Positions 54,912 through 64,000 are shown, numbered from the stretch's first letter. The stretch: DNA of 64,000 nt from Microthrixaceae bacterium (GCA_016702505.1 JADJDU010000003.1:124001-188000); one strand, 5' to 3'. Numbers and translations: made by a program. Notes: generated by a model from the sequence alone, not told the origin.

Positions 54912-56114
54912 GTGCGCAACCAAGGTGAACCAGGGGGGGTTGCCGTCGTCGGTGGCTGCGGTCACGTCGGGCTTCCGCTGGGCTTGGCCTTCGCCGACGC
55001 CGGGCTCGACGTACTCCTCTACGACATCAACGACGCGGCGATCGACACCGTTCGGGCCGGCAAGATGCCGTTCTTCGAGACCGGCGCAGACGAGGTGCTG
55101 GCTCGCGCGCTGGCCGCAGGCAAGCTCACATTGAGCAGCGACCCTGCCAGCGTCTCAGCCGTGGAGCACGTGGTCGTCGTTGTCGGTACACCCGTCGACC
55201 AGCACCTGAACCCCGATCCAGCTGCGGTGGTGAAGGCCATCGAAGCGATGATCGACCACCTCCACGACGGACAGCACCTGATCCTGCGCAGCACCGTCTA
55301 CCCCGGCGTGACAGCCCTGGTGGAGCGACTGCTGGCCCGCCACGGCAAGCAGATCGACGTCACCTTCTGCCCCGAGCGCATCGCTGAGGGCAAGGCCATG
55401 GAGGAGCTGCACACGCTCCCCCAGATCGTGTCGGGCCGCACCGACGAGTCCACGGCCCGGGCCGCCGAATTGTTCGGCTACCTCACGAACCAGATCGTCA
55501 CCGTCGGGGTGGAAGAGGCCGAGCTGGCCAAGCTGTTCACCAACACCTGGCGCTACATCAAGTTCGCGGCCGCCAACCAGCTCTACATGATGGCCACCGA
55601 CTACGGGCTGGACTACGAGGCCATCCGCCGGGCCATGACCCAGGACTACCCCAGGGCCGCCGACGTTCCCGGCGCCGGGCTGGCGGCCGGGCCGTGCCTG
55701 TTGAAGGACACCATGCAGTTGGCGGCCTTCAACAACAACAACTTCATGCTGGGCCACGCCGCCATGATGGTGAACGAAGGTCTCCCGATGTACCTCGTGG
55801 ACCAGATCGAGAAGGACCACGACCTGTCGACCATGACCGTCGGGCTGTTGGGCATGGCGTTCAAGGGCGAGTCCGACGACATCCGCTCCAGCCTCAGCTA
55901 CAAGCTGAAGCGACTCCTGAAGATCAAGGCCGAGCGGGTGTTGTGTACCGACCCGTACGTGTCGGTCGACGACGACTTGGTCCCGCTCGACCAGGTCTTG
56001 GAACAGGCGGACATATTGGTGGTCGGTGCCCCCCACCGGGCCTACGCCCAGATCAACCCCACCGTTCCCGCCATGGATGTGTGGAACATCTTGGGTACCG
56101 GAGCCAGAGCGTGA
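54912..56114 (+). CDS. Nucleotide-sugar (UDP-glucose/UDP-ManNAc-type) dehydrogenase
   Basis: 400 residues from GTG 54912. It has an N-terminal NAD-binding domain (GVAVVGGCGHVGLPLGLAFA), a middle dimerisation region with AELAKLFTNTWRYIKFAAAN, and the catalytic AGPCLLKDTMQLA with its cysteine, followed by a C-terminal UDP-binding domain (MAFKGESDDIRSSLSYKL). It oxidises a sugar nucleotide to a uronic acid for envelope polysaccharide. It is the first of four co-directional genes, coupled by a GTGA overlap to the glycosyltransferase. Confidence 0.92.
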   Translation: MRNQGEPGGVAVVGGCGHVGLPLGLAFADAGLDVLLYDINDAAIDTVRAGKMPFFETGADEVLARALAAGKLTLSSDPASVSAVEHVVVVVGTPVDQHLNPDPAAVVKAIEAMIDHLHDGQHLILRSTVYPGVTALVERLLARHGKQIDVTFCPERIAEGKAMEELHTLPQIVSGRTDESTARAAELFGYLTNQIVTVGVEEAELAKLFTNTWRYIKFAAANQLYMMATDYGLDYEAIRRAMTQDYPRAADVPGAGLAAGPCLLKDTMQLAAFNNNNFMLGHAAMMVNEGLPMYLVDQIEKDHDLSTMTVGLLGMAFKGESDDIRSSLSYKLKRLLKIKAERVLCTDPYVSVDDDLVPLDQVLEQADILVVGAPHRAYAQINPTVPAMDVWNILGTGARA

Positions 56115-56812
56115 GCCCACGCTTCTCGGTGGTGGTACCGGTCTACAACGAAGGTGCCGAGATCGAGGTGTTCCTCGACCGGCTGTTCGACTCGATCACC
56201 CTGCCGTGCGAGGTGCTGGCCGTCTACGACACCCCCGACGACACCACCCTGCCCCACCTGGAGAAGTACGCCGAGCGAGATCCCCGCCTGGTGCCCACCC
56301 ACAACACCTACGGGCGGGGCGCGGCGCGGGCCATGAAGTACGGCATCGACCACGTCAACTCCGGCATCGTCGTGGTCACCATGGCCGACGGCAGCGACGA
56401 CCCTCAACAGGTAGAGGCGCTGGTTCGGCTGGTCGAACGAGGGGTGGTGGTCGCCGCCGCGTCCCGGTATCTGAAGGGCGGCCAACAGGTGGGGGGCCCG
56501 GTGGTCAAGCGTGTCATGTCACGCGCCGTCGGACTGTCGCTGTACTGGTTCGGCCGGGTCGGCACCCACGATGCCACCAACTCGTTCAAGGCCTATGACC
56601 GGGACTTCGTGAACATGGTCGGCATAGAGTCCGACACCGGCTTCGAGCTCGGGTTGGAGATGGTGGCCAAGGCCCGCCGTCACCGACTGCCGGTAGCCGA
56701 ACTACCCACCATCTGGCTCGACCGCACGGTCGGTGCCTCAAACTTCCAGGTCTGGTCCTGGTTGCCCCGCTACCTGCGGTGGTATCGATACGCCTTCGGG
56801 CCGAGGTTGTGA
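56111..56812 (+). CDS. Family 2 glycosyltransferase (dolichol-P-mannose synthase-like)
   Basis: 233 residues from GTG 56111. GT-A features are FSVVVPVYNEGAEIEVFLDR at the N-terminus, the DxD-like VVVTMADGSDDPQQVEALV, and TNSFKAYDRDFV. No C-terminal membrane domain is present. It probably transfers a sugar to a lipid carrier. The stop overlaps the start of the epimerase gene by one base (TGATG), continuing the coupled unit. Confidence 0.9.
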   Translation: MSPRFSVVVPVYNEGAEIEVFLDRLFDSITLPCEVLAVYDTPDDTTLPHLEKYAERDPRLVPTHNTYGRGAARAMKYGIDHVNSGIVVVTMADGSDDPQQVEALVRLVERGVVVAAASRYLKGGQQVGGPVVKRVMSRAVGLSLYWFGRVGTHDATNSFKAYDRDFVNMVGIESDTGFELGLEMVAKARRHRLPVAELPTIWLDRTVGASNFQVWSWLPRYLRWYRYAFGPRL

Positions 56813-57837
56813 TGAACGTTCTGGTCAGTGGTTCCTCAGGTTTCATCGGTGGCTACGTGGTGGAGGAGCTGCTGTCACGCGGTCACACCGTCGTGGGCAT
56901 CGACAACCACTCCAAGTACGGCAAGGTGGCCAAGTCCTACGACGACCACCCCGACTACCGCCTGGTAGAGGGTGACTGCCGAGACACCGACCTCATGGTC
57001 GAACTGCTGGCGGATTGCGACCACTTCATCGCCGGAGCCGCCCTCATCGGCGGCATCTCGTACTTCCACGCCTACGCCTACGACCTGATCGCCAACAACG
57101 AGCGCATCATGGCGGCGTCGTGCGATGCCGCCATCAAGGTGTTCCAGGAAGGTGGCCGGCTCCAGAAGGTCACCTACATGAGCTCCTCGATGGTGTTCGA
57201 GTCCACCGACCACTGGCCCTCGGTCGAAGGTGACGAACGCAAGATCGCTCCTCCGCTGTCGTCGTACGGCTTCCAGAAGCTGGCGGTCGAGTACTTCGCC
57301 CGGGCGGCCTGGGATCAGTACAAGCTGCCTTACACCATCGTGCGTCCGTTCAACTGCGTGGGGATCGGCGAAGGGCGGGCCCTGGGAGACGTCGAGGTCC
57401 CCAGCGGCAACGTGAAGCTGGCCATGAGCCACGTGGTACCCGACCTGGTGCAGAAGGTGGTCAAGGGACAAGACCCCCTGCACATCCTCGGCGACGGCAA
57501 CCAGGTGCGCCACTACACCTACGGCGGAGACCTGGCCCGCGGCATCGTGACCGCCATGGAGCACCCCGCCGCCCGCAACGAGGACTTCAACCTCTCCACC
57601 GCTCAATCCACCACGGTGCGCGAGCTGGCCGAGGTGATCTGGCGCAAGATCAAGGGTCCCGACGTCCCGCTGTCGATCGTGTCCGACGATGCGTTCGAAC
57701 ACGACGTAGCCAAGCGGGTCCCCTCCGTCGACAAGGCCCGAGACGTCTTGGGCTTCGAGGCCACCACCACCCTCGACGAGATGCTCGACGAGGTGATCCC
57801 TTGGATCGCGCAGGCCGTGACCGACGGCCGAATCTGA
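56812..57837 (+). CDS. NAD-dependent nucleotide-sugar epimerase/dehydratase (SDR)
   Basis: 341 residues, MNVLVSGSSGFIGGYVVEEL. The extended SDR fold has the glycine-rich GSSGFIGG, the MSSSMVF strand with the catalytic serine, and YGFQKLAVEYFARAA (YxxxK). RPFNCVGIGEGRALG and the C-terminal FNLSTAQSTTVRELAEVIW are typical of UDP-sugar epimerases. It supplies or modifies a sugar nucleotide for the cluster. Confidence 0.92.
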   Translation: MNVLVSGSSGFIGGYVVEELLSRGHTVVGIDNHSKYGKVAKSYDDHPDYRLVEGDCRDTDLMVELLADCDHFIAGAALIGGISYFHAYAYDLIANNERIMAASCDAAIKVFQEGGRLQKVTYMSSSMVFESTDHWPSVEGDERKIAPPLSSYGFQKLAVEYFARAAWDQYKLPYTIVRPFNCVGIGEGRALGDVEVPSGNVKLAMSHVVPDLVQKVVKGQDPLHILGDGNQVRHYTYGGDLARGIVTAMEHPAARNEDFNLSTAQSTTVRELAEVIWRKIKGPDVPLSIVSDDAFEHDVAKRVPSVDKARDVLGFEATTTLDEMLDEVIPWIAQAVTDGRI

Positions 57838-57862
57838 ACCTAACGGAAGAGAGCACGGCACG

Positions 57863-59449
57863 GTGCGACAGCACGAGCCCGGCCAGCAAAGCGACGGTCA
57901 GGCACCACCGAGGCCGCCCCGGCTACGGAATCTGACCACTGTCGATTTCGTGTGGGCTGCGGTGGTAGTCGGCACGGTCGCGTACTGGTTTCAGGCCATG
58001 AAGGACGTCTGGTTCTTCATCGATGAATGGCCCATGGCCGACCAGGTGCGCGATCCCCTGGGCATCTTCCGGCCTTACAACGGTCATCTGACGATCACGA
58101 TGCTCACCGGGTACCGCGTACTGCTAGGGATCTTCGGGTTCTCGACCCACAGCCCATATCGCCTCATGGGTCTGCTGGCCTTCTCCTCATTGGCAGTCGC
58201 CTTCTATCTCACCTCCAGGTCGAGGCTCACACCTCCGATCGCCGCGGCATGCTCCTTCGCTCTCCTCTGGTCGCCGCACCTGAGTCTCGAAGCAGGGTCG
58301 TTCAATCACTCCTTGGCCATGGCCGGAGGGGTCGTCTGCGCCTACGGGCTTCGGGGTACCGCCAACCGCGATGACCTGATCGTGGCCGGAGCTCTGGTAT
58401 TCGCCTTCAGTACCAGCAGTGCCGGGCTGGCGGTGGCCGCGGCCGCGCTCACCCACTGCGCCCTTCGACGGGCCAGCCTCCGACGATGGATGGCGACGGC
58501 GGCGCCCACCGTCGCTTGGCTTGTTTGGCGATCCGTTGCCGTCGAAGGGCAGTCCGAAGCCGTCTCGCAAGCCAGGCCACCACTGTCTGAACTACTTGTA
58601 CGAACTGCCGGAGACTGGGTGAGCTCGTTCTCTCAGCTTTCTCTGGGCCACGAAGGTCTGGGCACGGCCCTGGCCGTCGCTTTCCTCGCCTTCCTGGCTA
58701 TCCGCCTACGGAAGGGCCCTGCCTACGGCGCCAACATGCTCGCCTGGTCAGTCGGGCTCTTCGTTTGGTGGTTCGGTCTGGAGTGGATGAGGTGGATGTT
58801 GCCCCTAGATAACGTCTACCGGTACGACATCGTGAGCGCCGGAATGATCCTCGTCGCCCTGGTTCCTGACGATCCCATCAGGCTGCCCCCCGTCCCCGCG
58901 CTTTCCTGGACGCGACATTGGCCCGCAGCAGGCGCGGCCGTCGTCGCTGCGGTAACCATCGCGGGAAGCCACGGTGGCTTCGTGAAGTTCCGAGACCTCC
59001 ACGGACAGTTCGGTCAGGTCCAGCGCAAGCAATCGGTGATCGTGGACATGTTTCCGACCCTGGTTCCTGAACCAACCGATATGGGCCTGGCCTTCGGGCT
59101 GTTGACCGCCGGTGATCTCCGAACCCTGTTCACGGCATTCGGTCCCCCCGAGGGCCAGGGCGACCTCGAGCGCCTGCTGACCGAGTCTGTGACCATCGAG
59201 GATCTGCCACCGAGCACAGCACCGTCAGACTGCGCTCCGGTGGAGACTCTCAGGCTCGGCCCCTTGGCATCTGTGACCGTGACCCCAGGAGCTAGGACAG
59301 CGGTTGTCGACGTCCGCAGGTTCGGCTCGGACTGGGTGACCGTCGCCGCCGTGGCCGGGTCCCATCGGGCGAAGATCACACTGCGATCGGTGCTGACCGA
59401 CGAACCTTGGGAGTTGCGGGCCCCCGGTGCCTGTGTGGTCTCGGGCTGA
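57863..59449 (+). CDS. Polytopic membrane protein of the polysaccharide cluster
   Basis: 528 residues from GTG 57863. There are about ten hydrophobic helices between residues 30 and 370. The first outer loop contains WFFIDEWPMADQVRDPLGIF, an acidic arrangement reminiscent of GT-C glycosyltransferases. A soluble C-terminal domain of about 150 residues follows. I cannot assign it to a named family. Codon use is somewhat less GC-biased than its neighbours, which could mean acquisition. Its place at the end of the sugar-nucleotide and GT2 genes suggests a role in envelope glycan export or transfer. Confidence 0.72.
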   Translation: MRQHEPGQQSDGQAPPRPPRLRNLTTVDFVWAAVVVGTVAYWFQAMKDVWFFIDEWPMADQVRDPLGIFRPYNGHLTITMLTGYRVLLGIFGFSTHSPYRLMGLLAFSSLAVAFYLTSRSRLTPPIAAACSFALLWSPHLSLEAGSFNHSLAMAGGVVCAYGLRGTANRDDLIVAGALVFAFSTSSAGLAVAAAALTHCALRRASLRRWMATAAPTVAWLVWRSVAVEGQSEAVSQARPPLSELLVRTAGDWVSSFSQLSLGHEGLGTALAVAFLAFLAIRLRKGPAYGANMLAWSVGLFVWWFGLEWMRWMLPLDNVYRYDIVSAGMILVALVPDDPIRLPPVPALSWTRHWPAAGAAVVAAVTIAGSHGGFVKFRDLHGQFGQVQRKQSVIVDMFPTLVPEPTDMGLAFGLLTAGDLRTLFTAFGPPEGQGDLERLLTESVTIEDLPPSTAPSDCAPVETLRLGPLASVTVTPGARTAVVDVRRFGSDWVTVAAVAGSHRAKITLRSVLTDEPWELRAPGACVVSG

Positions 59450-59456
59450 TACCGAC

Positions 59457-61718
59457 TCACACCTTCTTCAGCGGGGCCCACGCCAACAACAGGACCTTCT
59501 GGCCGACCGTGGGGAAGTTCACGGTTATCTCGGTCTTGTCACCCGAACCCCGTAGGTCCACCACCACCCCTTCGCCCCACTTGCCGTGCACCACGTCTTC
59601 TCCGATGCGGAAGCCGGAGTCTCCAGCTACGGATCGGGACCCCGCGTCCATTGCGGCGTCGACCATGCGTTCCCGGTTGGCGGCCCGCCGTTCCGATGAG
59701 ATGCGGCTCTGACGGCGGGGTCGTTCACCCCAGCTCGACTCGGAGGACGTCATCGACGCGGCGTCGGCCCAGGCCCCGGATCGGGAGGACCGTCGGTTGC
59801 CTTCGATCGCCTGGACCAGGCGTTGGGGGATCTCGTCGAGGAAGCGGCTGGGCGGGTTGTATTGGGTGGACCCGAAGATGGTCCGGCTCCAGGCATGGCT
59901 CAGGTAGAGCCGTTCACGAGCCCGGGTGATGCCGACGTAGGCAAGCCGCCGTTCCTCTTCCAGTTCGTGGGGCTCGGTCAACGACCGGAGATGGGGAAAC
60001 ACGCCGTCCTCCAGCCCCACCAGGAACACGGCGGGGAACTCCAAGCCTTTGGCCGAGTGCAAGGTCATGAGAACGACCTGAGAATCGTCGTCGGGGATCT
60101 GGTCGGAATCGGCCACCAGGCTGACCTGTTCGAGGAACTCGTCCACCGAAGTCGCCTCCCGCGCCGATCCCACCAGTTCGGCCAGGTTCTCCAGCCGTCC
60201 CTCGGCTTCCACCGAGTGCTCGGCCTGGAGTTCGGCGGCGTAGCCGCTGGAGTCCAACAGGGCTTCGAGCATCGCCGCCGGGCCATCGACGACCAGCGGC
60301 TCGACGGCATCCAACAACGAGATGAACGACTCGATACCCCTCACCGCCCGCCCGGTGACGCCAGCCTCGTCTGCCCGCCGCAGTGCCTGCATGAACGTGT
60401 ATCCGTGCATGGCGGCCCAGGCGTCCAGACGGGCCACGGTGCTGTCTCCGATGCCCCGCTTGGGCAGGTTCAGCACCCGCTTCACCGAGATCTCATCCGC
60501 CGGGTTGACCGCGGCCTTCAGGTAGGCGAGCGCGTCCTTTACCTCTCGTCGATCGTAGAAGCGCGTGCCGCCAACCACCTTGTAGGGGATCCCGGCCCGC
60601 AGAAGGTGTTCCTCCACCACCCGGCTTTGAGCGTTGGTGCGGTAGAAGACGGCGACGTCACCCCAGCTGTGGCGGCCCGAATCGTGCAGCTTGGCGATCT
60701 CGTGGGCCACCCATTGGCCCTCGTCACCCTCGTCATCGGCGTGGTAGCGGATGATGGCGTGACCGTCACCCTCCTCTGTCCAAAGTTCCTTGGGCTTGCG
60801 TCCCGCATTGTTGGAGATGACCGAGTTGGCGGCGTCGAGGATGGTCTGGGTCGAGCGGTAGTTCTGCTCCAACACGATCACGGTGGCCTCGGGAAAGGCC
60901 TCCTCGAACTCCAAAATGTTGCGGATGTCGGCGCCCCTGAACCGGTAGATGCTCTGGTCGCTGTCTCCGACCACACAGATGTTGTGGTGTTCACCCGCCA
61001 ACTGGAGGACGAGTTCGTTCTGGACGCGGTTGGTGTCCTGGTACTCGTCGACCAGGACGTGGCGGAAGCGGCGGCGGTAGTGACCCAGGACCTCGGGCTG
61101 GGTTCGGAAAAGCTCGACGACGTTGCGTAGCAGATCGTCGAAATCCATGGCTCCGGCCTTGAGGAGCCGGGCCTGGTACTCGGAGTACACGTCGGCGATC
61201 TTGCGTTCGAAGATGACCTGGGCCCGTTCCCGGTACGCCTCCGGGCCGAGATCGTCGTTCTTGGCCGCCGAGATGATCGAATGGACCTGACGGGGTGGGA
61301 ACCGTTTGGAGTCCAGCCCCAAGTCCTTGACTACATAGCCCGTGAGCCGCTGGGCGTCGGCCTGGTCGTAGATGGTGAACGACGACGGGAACCCCAGATG
61401 GTGACCGTCTCGACGCAGGATCCGCACGCAAGCCGAGTGGAACGTGGACACCCACATCTTGTCTGCCACCGGGCCCACCAGGGCCCCGACGCGCTCTCGC
61501 ATCTCCTGAGCGGCCTTGTTGGTGAAGGTGATGGCCAGGATCTCGAACGGCGAGACCCCCTGGTCGATCAGATGGGCGATGCGATGGGTGAGCACGCGGG
61601 TCTTGCCCGACCCGGCCCCGGCCACCACCAGCAGCGGGCCTTCGAGATGGGTGACCGCCTCGGCCTGGACCGGGTTCAGGCCCGCTACCAGGGGAGACAG
61701 GGAAGGCATCGACGACAT
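59457..61718 (-). CDS. pcrA: ATP-dependent DNA helicase PcrA/UvrD
   Basis: 753 residues from ATG 61718 (MSSMPSLSPLVAGLNPVQAE). SF1A motifs: Walker A VVAGAGSGKTRVLTHRI, Ia ITFTNKAAQEMRERV, Walker B HVLVDEYQDTN, III VGDSDQSIYRFRGAD, IV QNYRSTQTIL, V LMTLHSAKGLEFPAVFLVG, VI ERRLAYVGITRARERLYL. The C-terminal Tudor-like domain (DVVHGKWGEGVVVD) that binds RNA polymerase is present. It is a 3'-5' helicase for excision repair and replication-conflict resolution. No LexA box is seen upstream. It converges on the membrane-protein gene with seven bases between. Confidence 0.96.
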   Translation of the reverse strand: MSSMPSLSPLVAGLNPVQAEAVTHLEGPLLVVAGAGSGKTRVLTHRIAHLIDQGVSPFEILAITFTNKAAQEMRERVGALVGPVADKMWVSTFHSACVRILRRDGHHLGFPSSFTIYDQADAQRLTGYVVKDLGLDSKRFPPRQVHSIISAAKNDDLGPEAYRERAQVIFERKIADVYSEYQARLLKAGAMDFDDLLRNVVELFRTQPEVLGHYRRRFRHVLVDEYQDTNRVQNELVLQLAGEHHNICVVGDSDQSIYRFRGADIRNILEFEEAFPEATVIVLEQNYRSTQTILDAANSVISNNAGRKPKELWTEEGDGHAIIRYHADDEGDEGQWVAHEIAKLHDSGRHSWGDVAVFYRTNAQSRVVEEHLLRAGIPYKVVGGTRFYDRREVKDALAYLKAAVNPADEISVKRVLNLPKRGIGDSTVARLDAWAAMHGYTFMQALRRADEAGVTGRAVRGIESFISLLDAVEPLVVDGPAAMLEALLDSSGYAAELQAEHSVEAEGRLENLAELVGSAREATSVDEFLEQVSLVADSDQIPDDDSQVVLMTLHSAKGLEFPAVFLVGLEDGVFPHLRSLTEPHELEEERRLAYVGITRARERLYLSHAWSRTIFGSTQYNPPSRFLDEIPQRLVQAIEGNRRSSRSGAWADAASMTSSESSWGERPRRQSRISSERRAANRERMVDAAMDAGSRSVAGDSGFRIGEDVVHGKWGEGVVVDLRGSGDKTEITVNFPTVGQKVLLLAWAPLKKV

Positions 61719-61793
61719 CGGGCCAACCCTACCGGCGGCCACCGACGGCCTATCCGGGGCTACGGGGCCCGGGCCGGGAAGAATGGACTCATC

Positions 61794-63010
61794 GTGTCTC
61801 CCGAGCTCGATCCAGCCGCCACCGCGGACCACTCGGCCGCAGCGCTTCCCGCCACCAACGGACGGCGAGCCTCGACGTCTCTGCGCGCCGTCAAGCGAAC
61901 GCTTTTCGTGCTCCTCTTCCTGTTCGTCGTCTACTACGTGGTCCTGCCCCAGTGGGCTCGGTCCAAGGAATCAGCCGACCTCCTGACCCAGGTCAACCCG
62001 GTCCTCCTAGCGGTCGCCGTCGGACTTCAGATCGCGTCGCTGCTGGCCTACACCGTGCTGACCAAGGTGACACTCCCCCCCGAACCTCACCTCTCGCTGT
62101 TCACCATCTTCCGGATCCAGCTAGCCACCAAGTCCGTGACCAACGTGGTTCCAGGTGGTTCAGCCGCGGGGGCACGCTCGGCTACCGACTGTTCACCGAG
62201 GCCGGAGTCGCGCCCACCTCGGCCGGGTTCGCCATGGCCACCGTGGGGCTCGGATCCGCCGTGGTGCTCAACCTGTTGTTGTGGGTCGCCCTCCTCATAT
62301 CCATTCCCCTCAACGGCTACAACCCGCTTTACGCCGGTGTCGCTCTGGTCGGCGTGATCTTGCTCGCCTCGGCCGCGGCTCTGGTGTACCTGTTGATGGA
62401 GGGTCGCGACCGAGCCGAGAAGGTGCTCCGCTCCATCGCCCGGCGACTGCCCTACGTGCAGGAGGAGACGGCGTCGCGGTTCGTCCACCAGTTGGCCGAT
62501 CGTCTCCACGACCTGGCCCGCCAGCCACAGCTACTCAAGAGCGGGGTGCTGTGGGCCAGCGCCAACTGGCTGCTCGAAGCCGCGTCACTGTGGGTGTTCC
62601 TGATGGCGTTCGGAGCGTGGGTCAACCCGATCAACCTGATCGTGGCCTACGGGCTAGCTGGAGTTCTGGCCGCCATACCCGTGACCCCCGGCGGACTCGG
62701 CGTGGTGGAGGCCGCGCTGACCCCCACCCTCGTCGGGTTCGGGGTTCCGGCCGGCACCGCCACCATCGCCGTGTTGTGCTGGCGGTTCGTCCAGTTCTGG
62801 CTGCCGATCCCGCTAGGAGGGACGGCCTACCTGTCTTTGAGGTTCGGCGCTCTGGGACGCCAGAAGAAGATGGGTACCGTTCGCGACCTTGCCCACGAAA
62901 CCGGCCGGGCCGCCACCCGTCGGGTTTGGGACGATCAAGCCGGTGAGTACCGCTGGGTCAAGAGCCCCGACCCCGCAGCGGGATCGAACCCCCCCGAAGA
63001 ACCGATCTGA
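61794..63010 (+). CDS. LPG-synthase-like / UPF0104 integral membrane (flippase-like) protein, one frameshift
   Basis: Starts GTG 61794. The first ~125 residues (TLFVLLFLFVVYYVVLPQWA; VTKVTLPPEPHLSLFT.IFRIQLATKSVTNVVPGG) continue in another frame after 62167-62174, where one G of a G run is missing (expected SAAGGTLGYRLF). With the base restored the protein has 405 residues, with eight or so helices and the conserved late motif VAAIPVTPGGLGVVEAALTP, diagnostic of the AglD/UPF0104 family. This family includes the MprF flippase domain and membrane proteins of glycolipid metabolism. The substrate is unknown. Confidence 0.85.
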
Positions 63011-63023
63011 CCAGCGCCCTTGG

Positions 63024-63752
63024 TCACGCAGACGGGCCCCGGCTGGCCAGCGAAACCTGCGGGGGATTCACAGGATCTGGCATACCCACCCGGTGAACGC
63101 CGATGGTGCCAGGGGTCGAGGACACCAGCGCGTTCACCTCGTCGACAGCTCCAGATTCTGGATCTAGTTCGAGGTAGGCCAGATGCCGTCCGGCCGTGGC
63201 CACCTCTCGGGCCCTCTCCAGCGCCAGCGCACGCCCATCGGCCAGGAACGGGGCCAGAGCCTGCGGATTCACCTCGGCCTCGGCGGCCTCGGGCAAATCG
63301 TTGGCGAAGATGTGCGGGCAGACGTAGTCGATGCCAGCCGCGGCGAACAAGCCCGGATACAGCTCGAGCGGGCGCCCGATCCGTTCCGGGTAGCGGTGCT
63401 CGACCACGTAGTGGATGCGAAACCCACGCTGAGCCAGTGACGAGAACACAACGCCCCACGTGGCCCGCACGTAGGCAGAGATGTCAGGAGTCCACAGGTC
63501 TAGGGATGCTCCACCGCGATAGAGACGCTCGACGGCATCGACTGACAACCGGGCCAAGGTACGAGCATCCAGATCCGCCACCATGGACTCGACCCGCATC
63601 TCAGCCGCGGTCAGAGCTACCGACCGCTCCTCGGCGGTGAGGACCGACAACCTCTCGCCCTGCAGGACCGGAACCCCCGCGTCGACGTCTAGGTAGTCGA
63701 CCAGTTCCGGATAACGCCACTCCCCCGCCAACTCGGCGATGTCTGCTGCCAT
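63024..63752 (-). CDS. Hypothetical protein
   Basis: 242 residues from ATG 63752, not recognised. There is no signal peptide or membrane segment. Notable stretches are LWTPDISAYVRATWGVVFSS, FRIHYVVEHRYPERIG and IDYVCPHIFANDLPEA, which look like alternating strands and helices of a globular cytoplasmic enzyme, with several histidines and a cysteine. Codon use is normal for the region. It is divergent from the PAS protein. Confidence 0.65.
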   Translation of the reverse strand: MAADIAELAGEWRYPELVDYLDVDAGVPVLQGERLSVLTAEERSVALTAAEMRVESMVADLDARTLARLSVDAVERLYRGGASLDLWTPDISAYVRATWGVVFSSLAQRGFRIHYVVEHRYPERIGRPLELYPGLFAAAGIDYVCPHIFANDLPEAAEAEVNPQALAPFLADGRALALERAREVATAGRHLAYLELDPESGAVDEVNALVSSTPGTIGVHRVGMPDPVNPPQVSLASRGPSA

Positions 63753-63777
63753 GGATCAATCCTCCCACACGATTCCG

Positions 63778-63787
63778 GAGATATCTC
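63778..63787. promoter_or_regulatory. Perfect palindrome in the divergent region
   Basis: GAGATATCTC is a 10-bp perfect palindrome between the divergent unknown gene and the PAS gene. TATTAT at 63811-63816 could be a -10 element for the PAS gene. Regulator unknown. Confidence 0.35.
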
Positions 63788-63869
63788 AGAGGTATCGGGC
63801 GTATTATCCGCGTCACATCGGTGCCAAGGCCCTTCGACCGGATGGACCGAGCCGATGGAAGGACCACGC

Positions 63870-64000
63870 ATGGGGGCACAAGACGAGGCTCGACCGAACG
63901 CGGACCCTTCTGTCGAGCGCGCCGTGGATCAGCTCCAAAGTGATGCCGAACTGCTCAAGGTGATCGTCGATCACACCGCGGACTCGATCGTCCGGTTCGA
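63870..64000 (+). CDS. PAS-domain signalling protein (3' end beyond window)
   Basis: The first ~43 residues from ATG 63870 are visible, with GGAAGGA upstream. A polar N-terminus is followed by a helix (VDQLQSDAELLKVIVDHTAD) and SIVRF, the usual beginning of a PAS domain. The output domain is out of view; a histidine kinase or GGDEF/EAL protein is likely. Confidence 0.6.
   Translation, partial: MGAQDEARPNADPSVERAVDQLQSDAELLKVIVDHTADSIVRF

Noticed and set aside
61299..61308. Another GAACCGTTTG, the 5' block of the three-hairpin element
   Set aside because: It lies inside pcrA coding sequence, and the following bases do not form the hairpins or share the other blocks, so it is chance.
1..64000. 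CRISPR array
   Set aside because: I found no set of regularly spaced identical repeats; the direct repeats at 40.7 and 48.1 kb are single pairs around structured elements.

Overview
The window is GC-rich, gene-dense chromosomal DNA from an actinomycete. The DUF222/HNH gene behind an actinobacterial LexA box, the monomeric isocitrate dehydrogenase, the TIGR03086 protein, leaderless promoters and many GTG starts all fit Actinomycetota. Secreted 'VGYF'-type beta modules inside an RHS protein point towards Acidimicrobiia. That placement is an inference: no rRNA or other phylogenetic marker is present.

Layout. Bases 1-6.9 kb hold a partial aldehyde dehydrogenase, a phosphotransferase, a 3' tRNA-like remnant, a DUF1697 protein, an SOS-boxed HNH gene, a broken LuxR-type regulator, a cupin and a TIGR03086 protein. 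Bases 7.1-12.5 kb are accessory: a Macro-SIR2 fusion with a YchJ-like gene, then divergent HD-hydrolase, EcsC-family, unknown and PASTA-lipoprotein genes. Bases 12.5-17.8 kb carry an amidohydrolase, isocitrate dehydrogenase, an orphan nucleotidyltransferase and a Uma2 protein. Bases 18.2-26.1 kb are a polymorphic-toxin locus: a large secreted RHS/YD-repeat protein, its overlapping membrane immunity gene, an ISL3-like element, and an orphan toxin-tip/immunity pair. Bases 26.2-34.6 kb form a nitrate/nitrite assimilation cluster (nirB, nirD, a HemD-winged-helix protein, an Fe-S/membrane-anchor fusion, a nitrate reductase). Bases 34.8-43.1 kb carry C1 and purine metabolism (metF, folD, purN, purH) around an ABC exporter, an esterase and an SGNH hydrolase. 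Bases 43.2-53.4 kb carry membrane proteins, a GDPD/HAD pair, an FMN alpha-hydroxyacid oxidase, sucCD, a quinone oxidoreductase and an acyl-CoA-ligase-like enzyme. Bases 53.5-59.4 kb hold a PAS-GGDEF protein and a surface-polysaccharide cluster. The end carries pcrA, a frameshifted flippase-like membrane protein, an unknown gene and the start of a PAS sensor.

Three observations stand out. (1) Two 113-nt elements, at 40718-40830 and 48011-48123, align without gaps. Each folds into the same three-hairpin layout with many compensatory stem changes, is bracketed by its own direct repeats, and lies just past the stop codon of a housekeeping gene (purH, sucD). (2) The RHS locus has an unrecognised hydrophobic toxin tip, a two-helix membrane immunity protein whose start overlaps the toxin stop, a second orphan copy of the module, and a (CT)9 tract in the signal-peptide region that could act as a phase switch. 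(3) The Macro-SIR2 fusion is a plausible NAD-linked defence effector.

Caution: ten reading-frame breaks occur in genes that otherwise look intact, including isocitrate dehydrogenase and sucD. Most are one-base changes in G/C runs. This points to uncorrected indels in the assembly, so most of these genes are better read as intact.
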